Source: Tritrichomonas musculus (taxonomy: Eukaryota; Parabasalia; Tritrichomonadida; Tritrichomonadidae). Taken from it: a stretch of 64,000 nucleotides of DNA. Below the pieces are notes generated by a model. It did not search any database and was not told where the DNA came from. It saw nothing but the letters and a program-made list of their open reading frames with translations. Below, piece after piece: positions 19,539 through 31,571 of the stretch (its first letter is position 1; each line of letters begins with the position of its first letter). Both the position numbers and the translations under genes were made by a program. Where the stretch lies: assembly GCA_039105265.1 (NCBI GenBank), contig JAPFFF010000009.1, positions 1,736,001-1,800,000 of the forward strand. The letters run 5' to 3'.

Positions 19539-20362
19539 ATTTTTTATTTTTGAAATCCTGGGGAATATTCTTTTCTGTTGAGTGTTTATTTACATTGATA
19601 TTTTATTTTGTACCACGATTGGTGTTAATAATTCTATTATTTTATAATTAATGTTTTGTTGATACGGAATTTTTATTACAAAATATAATTTTTTTAATAT
19701 ATATTTATTTAATAAAGCATATTAAATATAGTATTTTCATTTTGGAGTTGAAAAGATAATAATTTCATGAATATTTATGTTTATTAAAAATCAAAGTTTT
19801 CGGGAAAATAATAACAAATAATTGTTATATATAATCATACCAAGCAAATATAATTATTTATCTGCAGAAAAAATCAATTAATTATGATATTTATGTATTT
19901 TAATGATGTTTGGAGGTTCTATGATATTTTATTATTAAATTTTAATAATAAAATAGACTATTATCTTTAATATAATGAAATTTCATTTCCAAAATAACTA
20001 AATACATAAGTAAATTCAGAATAAAAAATGAATAAAATAAAAAAAATTGAGTAGTGAAAATAAATTATCGTTCAATTTGTCAACTTTTTGAATTATTTTT
20101 ATACTTTGATATTTTTCTTTCATTTGTCGATAAATCGATTTATTTCTGTGTATTTACACCACTTCTATCAAACATGTAAAAACGTTTAGAATTAAAATTC
20201 GTACGTTAGTTCTGAAAAGTTAAACTTTTTGATAACTTAGATTTTTAAAACATGAATAATGTTTTTCCCCTACGATAGATTTTTTTTTGGTCTATATAAA
20301 ACTTGCTTGAAAACCAATATACTATATAATATTTCAATATGAAGTCGAAACGACGATTTTCA

Positions 20363-20557
20363 ATAACCGCCAAAGTCGTGCTTTTTTGAAAAAAATTTTA
20401 ATGATCAATATTCTGAACAATTTTGTTATGTTTATACAAACTTTTTATGAAAATACTAAGAGCAAATAGAAAATATTATAAATATATATATTTTTTTATC
20501 ATTAGAATACTTTAATATTAATAGACAAGGTAAAAGGGTTCGACGTTTGGCGGTTAT
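20363..20557. mobile_element. Short inverted-repeat element, 195 bp
   Basis: Left end ATAACCGCCAAAGTCG, right end the reverse complement of ATAACCGCCAAACGTCG. The CCGCC/GGCGG cores stand out in AT-rich DNA. No coding capacity. CA flanks both sides, which is too short to call a target-site duplication. Confidence 0.5.
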
Positions 20558-21126
20558 CATATTCTAAAATTATAAAAAATTAATAATAAATAATATTAGC
20601 ATTATCAATAACATGATGCAATTTTAAATATGAAGCCGATTCTATTAGCCAAAATAGAGATATTTCACTAAAAAAAATAAAAACAGAAAAAGTTTAACTT
20701 TTGAAAGGGGAAAATATTTTTGAGTTCTTATCTAATTTCCACTATTCAAAGGGATTTTGGGAATTTGTAAATATCCAAATATATAAATATTTTATAACCT
20801 TCATATCATATATTCTTTTTTCACCATTTTATTTACATAGTTTAAATTAATTAAAAAGTAATTAATTGAATATCATTTAAGATAATATTATTTATGAAAA
20901 AAAAAAAATTGAATTAATACGTTATTATAATTAATTCTCAATTGTGATATACAAATAAACTGAGATAAAATGTAAAAATATATTTTTTAATAATATAAAT
21001 GTGATTTATAATATATATAGTAAATATATAATCATTAATATGAGGATATTACTAATATATTATCAAAAAAATAAGTATTTGTTAATAAAATTAATAAATT
21101 TTCAAAATTCTGATATTATCAAAAGG

Positions 21127-21975
21127 TCGTACAACTAAATTGAATAAAAAATAAAATTAAATAAATTTATATTTATCTTAATAAATAATTTATTTAATAA
21201 TTATAATATATAATTTATATATTTTATATCCAATATTATAAAATGTAATGGTTGAAATAAAGACTTTAATTAAAATTCAATATATATCGATTTCTTATAT
21301 ATTTGCATCATTTAAAAAATATAAATGTCATTTGAATGGATATACTATGTGTTATACAAATAATATTTTACTTTTTGACGAAATCCTTCAGTAATTGAAA
21401 TATTAAACTTTTTATATTAATGAAACCAATCAACTAAATCTTCATTTTTAGAAAAAACTGACATTTGATTTAGAATGAAATTCAAATATATTAGAAAGTA
21501 AATGCATATAAATAAAATTGTATTCGTCATTTGGCTCCTGTAACGTCCAATTTTTTTAAAATCATCATTTAATAATTCAACAAATTCAATTTTTCTGCAT
21601 TTTTGGCTAAAAAATGAATTTTTTTTTTTCAATAATAATAACTATTTTTATATAACACTTAATGTTTTACAAGCATATAAAAAGATATCAAAAGAATTAA
21701 TGATTAGAATAAATTATATAAAAAGTTATCGCTATTCTAAATTTTTATATAGTGTTATAAAATTCTTATCAAAAATAATTAAAATAAATTGAGATAAAAT
21801 ACTCAAATTTATTTTCTGAAGAAAATTTAATATATACTTATATCCTTTTAGTTTTTATTTTAATTTGAATTTTGTACGATGCAAATATTTTTAAAACTGA
21901 TTATTATTATTATAATAAAATATAATTAGTTTAAACAAACCAATCATTGAGTTTTACTGTTAAAATTCAGTTGTA
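21127..21975. mobile_element. MITE with GTACAAC ends and 6-bp target duplication
   Basis: Terminal inverted repeats begin AAAAGGTCGTACAACT and extend about 25 bases with mismatches. ATTATC flanks both ends, consistent with a 6-bp target-site duplication. Internal DNA is about 77-80% AT by impression and non-coding; a 71-codon minus-strand frame at 21417-21632 is not convincing. The ends resemble those of the element at 28745-29432. Confidence 0.6.
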
Positions 21976-22512
21976 CGACCTTTTATTATCAAAATAATTT
22001 TTTTCAAAAACTAACATTTAATTCAATTTTAAATTCAAAATTTTTATTTAGAAAAAAATAATAATTTCTTGAATATCAATAATATAATTTATTAAAAATT
22101 ATTTTTATATTTCAAAGCTACATATAAATAATGCAAATAGTAAATCATTTAAGAAAATACCTCAAGTAGCATAATAAAAACACTATTTTTAATGATTTTT
22201 GGAATAAATAATGAATCTTTTAATTTTTAAGATATAATAAATGAATCTGAATTCTATTTCAAATTGATTTAAAAATTTATTAATTAAAAAGAATATCTAA
22301 TTTTTAAGATATAATTATTTTTCAATCAAAAAAAATTTGAGAGAGTCGACCCCTTTTGACAAGGTTAACAAAAAAAGAAAATCCATAGTTAACCTAAAAA
22401 AAATACATTTCAGTAGGGAGTTGCTGGTAATATCGTGACCGCTAAATCATTTTATAATTTTCTCTTGAATATTTCACAATATTAGTTTTATATTAACGTG
22501 ACAGAATCGTCT

Positions 22513-22543
<31 letters not shown>

Positions 22544-22876
22544 GTAAATGATCTAAATCCCAAAAAGAATTAAAATTATTCCCATTTTCAAATTTTAATC
22601 CCAATGTATCAACCTTATAATAAATTAATATTCTAAATATCCTTGTGCTTTTGGTTAAATTTCAACAACGTTTAAGGTATCAATTAAGGTATCAAAGGCA
22701 CAAAATCGGTGCTTATATAAAGTAAATGTACCATCTTATGGCGCATTGTAAAAATCGGGATTTTTGACCGAAAGTCTAAAATCACGGTTTTTAGATACTA
22801 CTCAAAATAATAATAATAATACTAATAATTAGTTTATTCATAAACATGATTTGATTAAAAATAAATCTATGCAAAA

Positions 22877-24487
22877 TTAAGTAAATTCTAACCCTGCGAA
22901 TTGATCAAGAACTTTTTTAGGGCTTACGGCTTGTGTTGTCAATATGTCAATATGAACCAATAGTTCTCCTTTAGATGATCTTAGCGCGGCAAGTTCACCA
23001 TATGTTGCACCTCCAACAAAAACGCATAAGACCCTAGTTGCATCTGAGCATCTATTGGCATCAACTCTGAAAGGAATCTTTAATTGTTCCAAAATTAAAT
23101 GGCATTGGTTCCATTGCTTTTTGATTATTTTCTGCAATAATCTCACAACAAGAGGAGTGTAACCATCATATGGCTTTTCTGATTTTTTTTCTGGAGTTTT
23201 GTTGAAAAGCTCGAATTTTTTCATGATAGTATACCAATATGTTGGTTTCATATCACTTTTAATAATGTTAGCTTCTTCTAAGCTCCAAAGTGCTGCAAGA
23301 GCTTCTAAGCCAAATCTATCAATAATCATTGTACGGATTTCATCTAAATCTTGTGGAATTTTATTTGTTGTCTGGCAGTAAAGAGCGAGAAGTCGAACTG
23401 GTGTGTGCCAAGTAGGAGAAAGAGCAATAGAATCTTTAATGAAATTGATATCTGGCTCATGATTTAAATAGCAATCCATTTCATGATTTAAGTTTTTATT
23501 GAAGTTTGGATCTTCTGCTATTAATTCTGGTATTTCACTAATTATATTTACATGATCAGTAATTGTAGCGTTTTTAACATTTTTTTCAAGTGAACGCATT
23601 TTTTCTATTGAACCTTCTTTTTCTTTTGTAATATCTTCCTTGAATGTTTGGTAAATACTTGAAGCTTCTTTCGCTGCTTCATCATAAGGCATGCTTCGAA
23701 TATGGGCTATGTTTGGGTCTTGATCACTAAATAAAACGAGATCGTTTTTTGGTGTATGCGAAAAACCGTAAGTCATTCCAACGAGCTCAGCGACAATAGC
23801 TTCATATGACATTGCTGTTAAAAAAGGAGTGACGCTGTCAACTCTCCTGTCAAAAATAAGAATATGAGTCCATGCTGAATGAAAATTGGTTGGCAGTGCT
23901 TTTCCAATTTCAATTGAAGCCTGTCCAATCATGTAGACATTTGAATAATAATCATAACTTGGAATTGATTTGATAATATTAGATAAAGATTGAATACAGC
24001 GACCTCCATTTTCAATATATAGATCGGAAAAGGCAAATTGAAGTTCAATTGTTGCATAATCTGGATCAAGAATCCATGCCGGCAGCCTTAATTCTTCAGT
24101 ACTGATTTTATGGAGAAATCCTCGCATTTCGAAATACTGACGAGCTATGAAAGAAAAACGATTAGTAAAAACGACAACAATGCTTCGCGGAGGTTTTTCT
24201 GTTGAAGATAAAAGATCTACATATTGGGCTAAATGATTATTTTCTCCTGTAGTGAAAATTAAAATCTTATCATAATCAAAAAACTCTCTATTAGATTGGT
24301 ATGTGAAAACTTTTTTAAAACAAGATTTAATCAAGTCAGGATGAACTATTCTCGAAATAATTATATCTAATCCTGGATCAAGGAATAATGCACTTTCGAC
24401 ATTCTCGCATCTATGGAAAAAATTTTCAAGTCTTGTTGATGCTCGTTTATGTATGATCTCAAACGGAGATAAAGGAGGTTTTGTCAT
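22877..24487 (-). CDS. VPS33: VPS33, Sec1/Munc18-family protein of HOPS/CORVET
   Basis: The SM protein that binds SNAREs in the HOPS and CORVET tethering complexes at late endosomes and lysosomes. From the ATG at 24487 the product is about 536 residues (MTKPPLSPFEII...), somewhat shorter than the usual 590-620. Family marks are SALFLDPGLDIIISRIV near the N-terminus, SIVVVFTNRFSFIARQYFE, the typical ILIFDRRVDSVTPFLTAMSYEAIVAELVG in the middle, a lysine/glutamate-rich helical linker, and a C-terminal VFVGGATYGELAALR, which matches the FxxGGxTxxExAALR end of VPS33. The frame reads upstream to a TTG, but ATG is the sensible start. VPS33 rather than VPS45 or Sec1 is chosen on the DRRVDxVTP block and the C-terminal motif. 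Confidence 0.88.
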   Translation of the reverse strand: MTKPPLSPFEIIHKRASTRLENFFHRCENVESALFLDPGLDIIISRIVHPDLIKSCFKKVFTYQSNREFFDYDKILIFTTGENNHLAQYVDLLSSTEKPPRSIVVVFTNRFSFIARQYFEMRGFLHKISTEELRLPAWILDPDYATIELQFAFSDLYIENGGRCIQSLSNIIKSIPSYDYYSNVYMIGQASIEIGKALPTNFHSAWTHILIFDRRVDSVTPFLTAMSYEAIVAELVGMTYGFSHTPKNDLVLFSDQDPNIAHIRSMPYDEAAKEASSIYQTFKEDITKEKEGSIEKMRSLEKNVKNATITDHVNIISEIPELIAEDPNFNKNLNHEMDCYLNHEPDINFIKDSIALSPTWHTPVRLLALYCQTTNKIPQDLDEIRTMIIDRFGLEALAALWSLEEANIIKSDMKPTYWYTIMKKFELFNKTPEKKSEKPYDGYTPLVVRLLQKIIKKQWNQCHLILEQLKIPFRVDANRCSDATRVLCVFVGGATYGELAALRSSKGELLVHIDILTTQAVSPKKVLDQFAGLEFT

Positions 24488-25757
24488 TTTAAATATCAAA
24501 TTTTTATTGCAATTTTCAAAAAGTTCTTAAAAATTTCAATATAGAAAGCAATTTGTAATTCATCAGCTTCATAAAATTCGAATTCAATTATATTTCTCTT
24601 AAACAAATTACAACTTGTAGTTTTAAAGTTATTAGTAATTCTGGTATTCAAAATAAAAAAGAGAGGTGGGAAGAGTAGGATTTTTTTTAGTTATCTATTT
24701 TATATGCATACAATATTTTAAATATTATTCTAAATATTATTTATTATATGTTTATTAGATATTATTGGATAATGGATGGTATATATTTATTTTATTTTTT
24801 AAATAAATATTGAATTTTTTGAATGGATTAAATTTTACGATAAATTTTTTTTTTAACAATTTTGAAAATTTATACAAACATGAAATTCTTAAAATATAAT
24901 TTTTTATTTAGATTTATATTTCATTTTTATCTTTAGTATATTTTATATTTCTTTTTATATTTCCTTCAAAATTCTCATTTTTTTTTTTTTTTTTGAGGGA
25001 ATGACGATCAAAAATCCGTTTTTATTTTCAGTACAAATACAAAAAGTTTAACTTTTTTGTGAATGGAGTTAAAAAGTTGATAGGTGAAATAATAAACAAA
25101 CTTTGACAATTTTTTTGAATGAACATAGGCGCCATTTTATTATTGTCTGATGGAACTCAAGTATTGCGGAATTCTTCTGCAGAGAGCTCTATTTCTTAGG
25201 GAATATAATTATATAAACATCTACAGCTTCCCAATATACAGATGCTGTTGCAGCTCCACTCGACGGACCACAGTAGCATCTAGAATTTTGAATGACTTTT
25301 ATTACTTACAAATATAAATATTGCAAATATATTAGAGAAATATCATTAGCTTTTAATAATTTTTTTGAGCGAAATCTATATTTTAATAACATTATCACAA
25401 TTTGATTTTCCTAATTATATATGAATTATATATTTATATTTAATAATAATATTATAATATTATATATGTTTAATTGAGATATTATGCACTTGAACTTTGC
25501 TTTTTATTAAAAACATGAATTTCCCCTAAAATATATGTTATATCTATAATAAAAAGTATTATTTAATTTAAAAATAAATTAAATATATGAATTTAATAAA
25601 AATATATTAATGAAATATGCTACATTAAGAGAGTAAAAGCAAAAATAAATAGGAAAGCATTGAAAAGATTGAATGTATTGTGTGGATTCACAAAAAATTG
25701 AGTATATATTTTTTATATTTTTCTTCAAAAAAATTTTAACGTTCATTTCATAAAAGC
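24488..25757. other. Divergent intergenic region
   Basis: About 1.27 kb between the divergent VPS33 and LRR genes, which therefore transcribe away from each other. It is AT-rich with a T run near 24980. The part at 25140-25290 has balanced composition and could be a small gene remnant, but no frame gives a recognisable protein. Confidence 0.45.
25743..25748 (+). promoter_or_regulatory. Initiator (TCATTT) of the LRR gene
   Basis: TCATTT matches the trichomonad initiator TCA-pyrimidine-T/A and lies 10 bases before the ATG, the spacing usual in T. vaginalis. Assignment is by match and position only. Confidence 0.45.
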
Positions 25758-26441
25758 ATGCTTTCTGCTGCTGTTGTAAAAATTCATTCAGGAAACTATG
25801 ATACAACAACAGTATACAATCTTGATTTATCGAATCTCGGCCTTACAGATATTAGTCAACTTAGCACTTTATGCCCAGATTTAATAACATTAAATTTATC
25901 TGGAAATAAACTTGCAAGTTTAGCTGGAACAGAAAAATTACCAAAACTTGAAAGACTTACGCTTGATCGTACAGGTGTTCCACTAGCTGGGATTGGAAAA
26001 ATTCCAAGTTTACAATATTTATCTCTTCGAGAATGCGGAATTTCGCAAATATCAGCTCTTAAACCAGAAGAATTTGGTAAACTTGTTAATCTCAGATATC
26101 TAGATCTTCGACAAAATCCAGTCGCTCAGCAATCATCTCTTCCTCAATTTGTTCGTGAAGTAATTCCTACAGTCAGACAACTAAATGGCGAATTTCTATT
26201 ATTTCCAAAATTCGATAATACCGCAATTCAAAAACCTCCAACCGTTAGTTTCGCTGGACCAGATACAAATGTAAACTTTGACGATGTTGAGCAGAGATTA
26301 AAAAAGCAAATGGATGAGGTTGCAACATCAATAAAAGAATGCCAAGCCAGACTTTCTGAAGCAGAAATTCTTGTGCATCGAAGACTAAAAGAAGTGAAGG
26401 ATTATGCAGAATCCATCGCTGCTCAAGATGATGATGCATAA
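25758..26441 (+). CDS. Leucine-rich-repeat protein, ANP32/LRRC61-like
   Basis: A 227-residue protein. Residues 20-130 contain about four or five LRRs of the LxxLxLSxNxLxxLxG type (YNLDLSNLGLTDISQL, LITLNLSGNKLASLAG, LERLTLDRTGVPLAG, LQYLSLRECGISQIS, LRYLDLRQNPVAQ). An LRR-capping segment, VREVIPTVRQLNGE, follows near residue 140. Residues 175-220 form a coiled coil. This resembles small LRR-cap proteins (ANP32, LRRC61, axonemal LRR proteins), and I cannot choose between them. The stop codon lies in TAAA, the trichomonad-type polyadenylation word. Confidence 0.8.
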   Translation: MLSAAVVKIHSGNYDTTTVYNLDLSNLGLTDISQLSTLCPDLITLNLSGNKLASLAGTEKLPKLERLTLDRTGVPLAGIGKIPSLQYLSLRECGISQISALKPEEFGKLVNLRYLDLRQNPVAQQSSLPQFVREVIPTVRQLNGEFLLFPKFDNTAIQKPPTVSFAGPDTNVNFDDVEQRLKKQMDEVATSIKECQARLSEAEILVHRRLKEVKDYAESIAAQDDDA

Positions 26442-27765
26442 AATATTTATTTTAACTTGAATTCATAAATTATATATCGTTTTTATTAAATTGGATTACA
26501 TTTATTTTTCTTTTTCTACCGATTTGAATTTTAGTTTAAAAACATTAATTTGTAGTGTTTTATATATTCTTATTTTTGCTCTTAAGTTTTTCTTTTTTGA
26601 TACCTGAATGAATATAAAACATTCTAGAAAAAAAAAAAATTGAAAATTTTTTTATTCAAATTTGAATTATCATTTAATCATTTAACCTATTCAAAAGCGA
26701 ATTTTTTGTTAGAATTAATTTGACCTTAAACCTTCGAAAGGTCACCCTAAAAAATTTATCCGACCAAAAAAATTTTTTTTTTGGGGTCACTACCCAAAAA
26801 AAAATGAAGCGTTCGCGTTTGACCCTTTTATTTCTAGGGTATTTTTTGGATTATTTTATATAAAACCATGTTCTATAATTAATTTTTTATTGATTCATGC
26901 ATTTTTTAAAGTGAATTATGATTTTAGAAAAAACAGTTTTATGATATGACTTGTTATATGAAATATTTCAAATTTTATTTAGAAAAGACTTTTTTATTTG
27001 AAAATCAAGTAAAAGTTTGTCAAAACAGGATAATCTTTTAAAATCTGAAATTAGGCTTGCTATATCTCGATAATAGATATCAATTATCAGTACGTTTTTT
27101 GATATTGATAACAAAGTTATTAATTTGATAATCGATATCGATATCAAATATCGAGAAAAATTTTGATATCAAGAAATATCACTTTGAATTTTCACAAGGT
27201 TCGTTCGATTTTGAACCTTTCGAAAAAAGTAAAAATATAAGATTTTCTGGTATTTATTTTATATATTGTTTATTTATAAAACATTATTTTTGACCAACAT
27301 TGATCAAAAATAGAGATATTTTTAATTCAAATTTCACAAATTTTTTGTTTGATATTTCGTTTCAAAAAAATCGAACGAACCTTGTGAAAATTCAAAAGTG
27401 ATATTTCCACTGCTGATAGATATTTTAAAAAACTGAGTAATAATTTATATTTAGTATTAAGTATAAACGATATTTATTTATTTTTTTTAATAAATCCATT
27501 AGACATTTTATTTTTCATTCAATTTTCTGCCAAAATCCTATCGTTGTATCCCCTATGTCGTTATGACCAAATTGAAACGGTTATAATCAATGGCCTTAAT
27601 ATCGTTGACGTTGGCATTCAATTCAACGATATTACAATTTGTTCAACGATTTTAACGTCAACGTTGGCCAACCCTGTTTCCAAAAAAAAATTAAGTTTAT
27701 ATCTTAATATTAAATCGCTATAATTTAGAATAAATTAATTGATTATATTATATTAAAAAATTAAA
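26442..27765. other. Intergenic region with repeat debris
   Basis: 1.3 kb without a gene. It holds runs of CGATATC-type words at 27070-27180, an inverted repeat at 27174-27406 (listed separately), and a stretch at 27540-27680 rich in AACG/CGTT words (TCGTTGACGTTGGCATTC) that looks like the end of an older repeat. I find no boundaries. Confidence 0.4.
27174..27406. repeat. Inverted repeat with 39-bp arms
   Basis: AAATATCACTTTGAATTTTC followed by ACAAGGTTCGTTCGATTTT at 27174-27212 is repeated inverted at 27367-27406 with one single-base indel. The spacer is about 155 bases and non-coding. It is probably a small MITE. Confidence 0.7.
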
Positions 27766-27810
27766 TACCCTATATTTTAACGTCTGCTGTTGAATTTCCC
27801 GATTGAATGG

Positions 27811-30800
27811 TTTACTTGAAAAAAAAAACTCTGAATTTTTTCTTAACAATTTTTTTTTCTTTTTTTCTTTTTATTCAAAAACATGACAATTTTTTTTTTA
27901 TTTCAAAAAATAATATGTACGTTTGTTTTATTGACCGTATATTTCACTTTTTTCCACATTTTTTATCAATTCAGTGTTATAAAAGGGAAATATTTAACTT
28001 TTTTTTATATAAGTATTTAATATGGTCTGTCCTCTTCTTAATGATGAGAAAAAAGATTTTTTTTGTTTTTTTGATATCTGCATCATTGCATTTAATCTAG
28101 AATTAAAATCTTTTTTGAATAGAAGTTTATAATAAAAAAATATATTTTGGTGCATTTTAAGTTGATTTATTTGCATGAATTAACAAAACAATTTTTCGCC
28201 TTCAAAATCTAAGATGATCAAATCCTTTTTTGTGTGTGTGTTTTCCTTTAGTTTCTTTGAAATCTTTCCAAATATTTAATGTCAGCAATCAACCCTTTCC
28301 AAAAATATAAAAAAAGCATTTTTTAAATTGATTAAAATTTCACGATTTTTTTAAAAAAAATAAGTTAACAGGGTAATCTCGAAGTTTCATATATTAAAAA
28401 AGATTATTCGATGGATAAATTAAATTTTGAAGTAAAAAAAAAGCATCCAAAGATTTATATTTTTAGATATATTTTTATCCTAACAATGATAATTATTTAT
28501 TATTTTAATGATATTTGATTTTGCCTCATTATCGATATTGTTTATTTTCATATGAATATATATTATTTGAACAATTTCAATATTTTCAATGTAATTTTTA
28601 ATTTTATTTTATATAAAATTAAGCATTATCTATATATTTGTATTTATGATTCTTTATTAAAACTAAATTTATGTTTTATTTATTAAATTATTTTTTTTCT
28701 TAAAAGATAAATTTATTTTTATTTAACTATCAACCTAAACTGCTTCTCAGCGGTTGTACAACTAATTGAGAGATATTCAAAAGTTTACATTTATCTACTT
28801 TCAAAATTCAATTAGGTTGTACAACCGTTTTTTCATATTTAAAAAAAAAGGAATAAAAAAAAGGAATTTATGATTAGATTTGATTTATATAATAAAAGAA
28901 ATGGAAATGTATGACAGTTTGTAAGCTAGTATTGCTGAATTGCTATATAGTTTGGTAATGAGCCTATATTTATTTGAAATTTGATTATCATTAATCATGG
29001 GAACGTTCTGAGTTACTCCAAAGTGCCATGTAATTTGCATCTATTTGTTGCGTTGGAACATTTTTACTAATGATACACGAGATTCTGATTAGCTTTCTCT
29101 AAGGAATACTAAATAAAAATGATTTGAATTCAATTATAATTTTTTCTTTTGAAAATTTGAATGATGTAAAATTTTCTTTCTATGAATTTATATTTATCTA
29201 CATTCAAAAATTGTATAGAAGTTTATTCATTTCTGAAGAAAATTTAAAAAAGCAATTAAATGCTCAATTTAACAATATTTTAAATAACTTATTTAATCAT
29301 TATAACTAATCAAACATTATATTGTTAATTATGAAAGTATATAAAATAAATATTCATTATAAATTTAGATATTAAAGAAATTTCAAATACGAAATTTGAA
29401 TTCCTCTCAAATACTTGTACAACCGTTGAGAACCAGTTTATTTAGAAAAACCCCTAACATTACCGTTTACCATTTTTCATCGATACCTGTAAAATATTTT
29501 TATCTCAACAAAATAATATATTTACTTAATTTAAAATATATATCATGCTTATTCACATCATATTAATATTTATAGGATAATTTCAATCAGATATTTTGAA
29601 ATTAAAATCCTAATATTTGCAATATTATATGTCAGAAATAGAATTACAATGTCTTCTGGTTAAACATTAGTAAATCCATTGTATAACTATAGGCTAGATG
29701 CATTTTCGTTTAAATTTTCGTTAAACTGAAATTTTATGATCATCATTTTTAAAAACTTTTGAAAGAATTAAAACTTGTTAAAAATATTTGCTTGATTAAT
29801 TAATATATTTAACACTTAATCCAATTCCAAAAGTTAAAATCAAAAATAATCGAAAGAATTAAATGTTATATTCCAAATATAAATGAAATAATCATTAATT
29901 TGTAATATATAATGTAAATAAATATATTTTTAATATTAGATATTTATTAAATCTTTTAGATGATTTTTAATAAAATTTTTAGCAAGATATAATGAATTAT
30001 TCGAAAACTAGTATATTTTCAGTGGTTCATTTCACTGTTTATATGTTTAATAGATTTTACCGATGCTTAGAAATTTATTTGTAATTATTTACTTGAAATC
30101 TTATTAACCATGGTGAACATAACATAATCTTTAAACATAGTTGTATTAAACTCAGTTTTTGTGTCATGATAAATGAACACATCTAGAGTTCTGATTTATT
30201 ATTCCAAAATAAATGGAATAAATATGAATTCAATAAATAAAAGAATTTTAATTATTTTGGCAACTTAAATGATTTTAGTTCTTCAAATATTATCTTAATT
30301 TTTGATTTTTTCTAAAATCATAAAATAAATTTTGTTTTATTTAATGTAATATCTTTTTTTAATGTTTAATAAAAAAGTAAATAAATATAAAATCATTAAT
30401 ATGTCAAGATAATAGAGATTCAATTAAATTTTATGTTGAAAATTGGTTATGTTAAAATAGATAACTAAAAATTTTTTTATTTATTTCTAAAATAATATTC
30501 AGAAATTCAATTGAATATTTGAGCATTTCGGGTTAGAAAAACGAGTTATTTTGAATTGCTCTTCAGAATATTTGAGCTACCGGGTTAGAAAAACGAGTTG
30601 TTTTGTATAGAGTGATTATTTAGATTTGAAATATTTTTATATTAATAAATATATCATAGTTAGTAAATATATATAGTTTTTTATAATATATAATTTTATA
30701 TAAATATAATTTATTTTTAATTAATATATATATCTAATTTTTAGTTATTTTCATTTTTAAATTCCTAATATATTAAAAATAAATAAACAAGTATTCTTTA

Positions 30801-31290
30801 TAGCAGTGCTAATATCTTATATAAGTATGATAATATAGGAAATATAAAGAAACAAAATACTTTTTAAATAATCATTTAAATATCTCTTTAATAATGCATT
30901 TATTGGCAATATGGTTAAATTAACTTTTGTTTAGTATTATATATAGAAAACAAATGCATAAATAAATATTCATTTTATCACAAAAACCAAAATGTGAGGG
31001 GTTTTTATTTAGATTGAAAAATTATCTTTTTATTTAAAAACTTTTTGAAAACCATTTTATAAAAGTAATTGAATATTGTTTTTTAATTTTTATTATTTTT
31101 TATTGCTAAACATGTTTAAAATACGAAATTATATGATTTTAACATATTCTCATAATTTTACGATGAAACTTTTTGATAGAATTTTTATATAGTAAGACGA
31201 TAAACGAGTAAACATCAGAAAAACCGGTCTACATCGTAAACTTTTTCATAAAATCACACTCAAATATTTCATAAAGATGTTCAAAATTGA
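27811..31290. other. Non-coding interior of the pogo-like element
   Basis: 3.5 kb of AT-rich DNA without a believable gene. It includes a GTACAAC-type MITE, and at about 30512-30605 two near-direct copies of a 56-base unit containing GGGTTAGAAAAACGAGTT. Whether this DNA belonged to the original element or arrived later is unclear. Confidence 0.5.
28745..29432. mobile_element. MITE with GGTTGTACAAC ends, nested in the pogo-like element
   Basis: The left end, CTCAGCGGTTGTACAACTA (from about 28745), pairs with the right end, TTGTACAACCGTTGAG (to about 29432). The similarity extends outward as AAACTG and inward as ATTGAGAG. An additional inverted copy, TCAATTAGGTTGTACAACCG, lies at 28810-28829, making a 79-bp mini-element at 28751-28829. 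The end sequence is shared with the element at 21127-21975. No supported coding frame. Confidence 0.65.
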
Positions 31291-31500
31291 ATGAAAAATG
31301 ATATTGAAAAGGCTCTCAAATATAACTCAAATATCTTTTTAAAAAGTTCTAAAAAATTTTTAAAATTTTATAATGTCTACCGGTTTTTGAATAAGAATCA
31401 TAGAAAGTATTCAGAGTATTTCTATGAGTTTAATGAAAAAGTTGATGATGTCGACCAGTTTTTCGTGATGTCGACCGGTTTATCGTCAAACTATAATTTT
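31181..31500. mobile_element. Short inverted-repeat element with ACCGGTC motifs
   Basis: The left arm, AAGACGATAAAC...GAAAAACCGGTCTACATC (about 31190-31236), pairs with the right arm, GATGTCGACCAGTTTTTC followed by GACCGGTTTATCGTC (about 31447-31487). Imperfect arms of about 50 bases surround a 200-bp non-coding centre. Another ACCGGTTTTT copy lies at 31380. Confidence 0.55.
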
Positions 31501-31571
31501 GGTTTTTATTATTAACATGTTTATTTCTATGAATAAAAACTATTTGTTGAATAAAAAAAAAAAATGATGTT

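Larger units (their letters stand above)
18947..22876. other. Gene-free AT-rich region with repeats
   Basis: Apart from the repeats listed separately (19231-19538, 20363-20557, 21127-21975), I see no gene in these 3.9 kb. Frames here have the F/I/K/L/N/Y composition of random AT-rich DNA. A 30-base T run lies at 22515-22544. The last 300 bases before the VPS33 stop codon are less extreme in composition and may hold its 3' end. Confidence 0.5.

Noticed and set aside
25140-25290. Balanced-composition stretch as a small gene upstream of the LRR gene
   Set aside because: No frame on either strand yields a recognisable or long product.
29124-29309. 61-codon frame inside a MITE as a transposase relic
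   Set aside because: Too short, AT-driven amino acids, no motif; no matching frame in the related element at 21127-21975.
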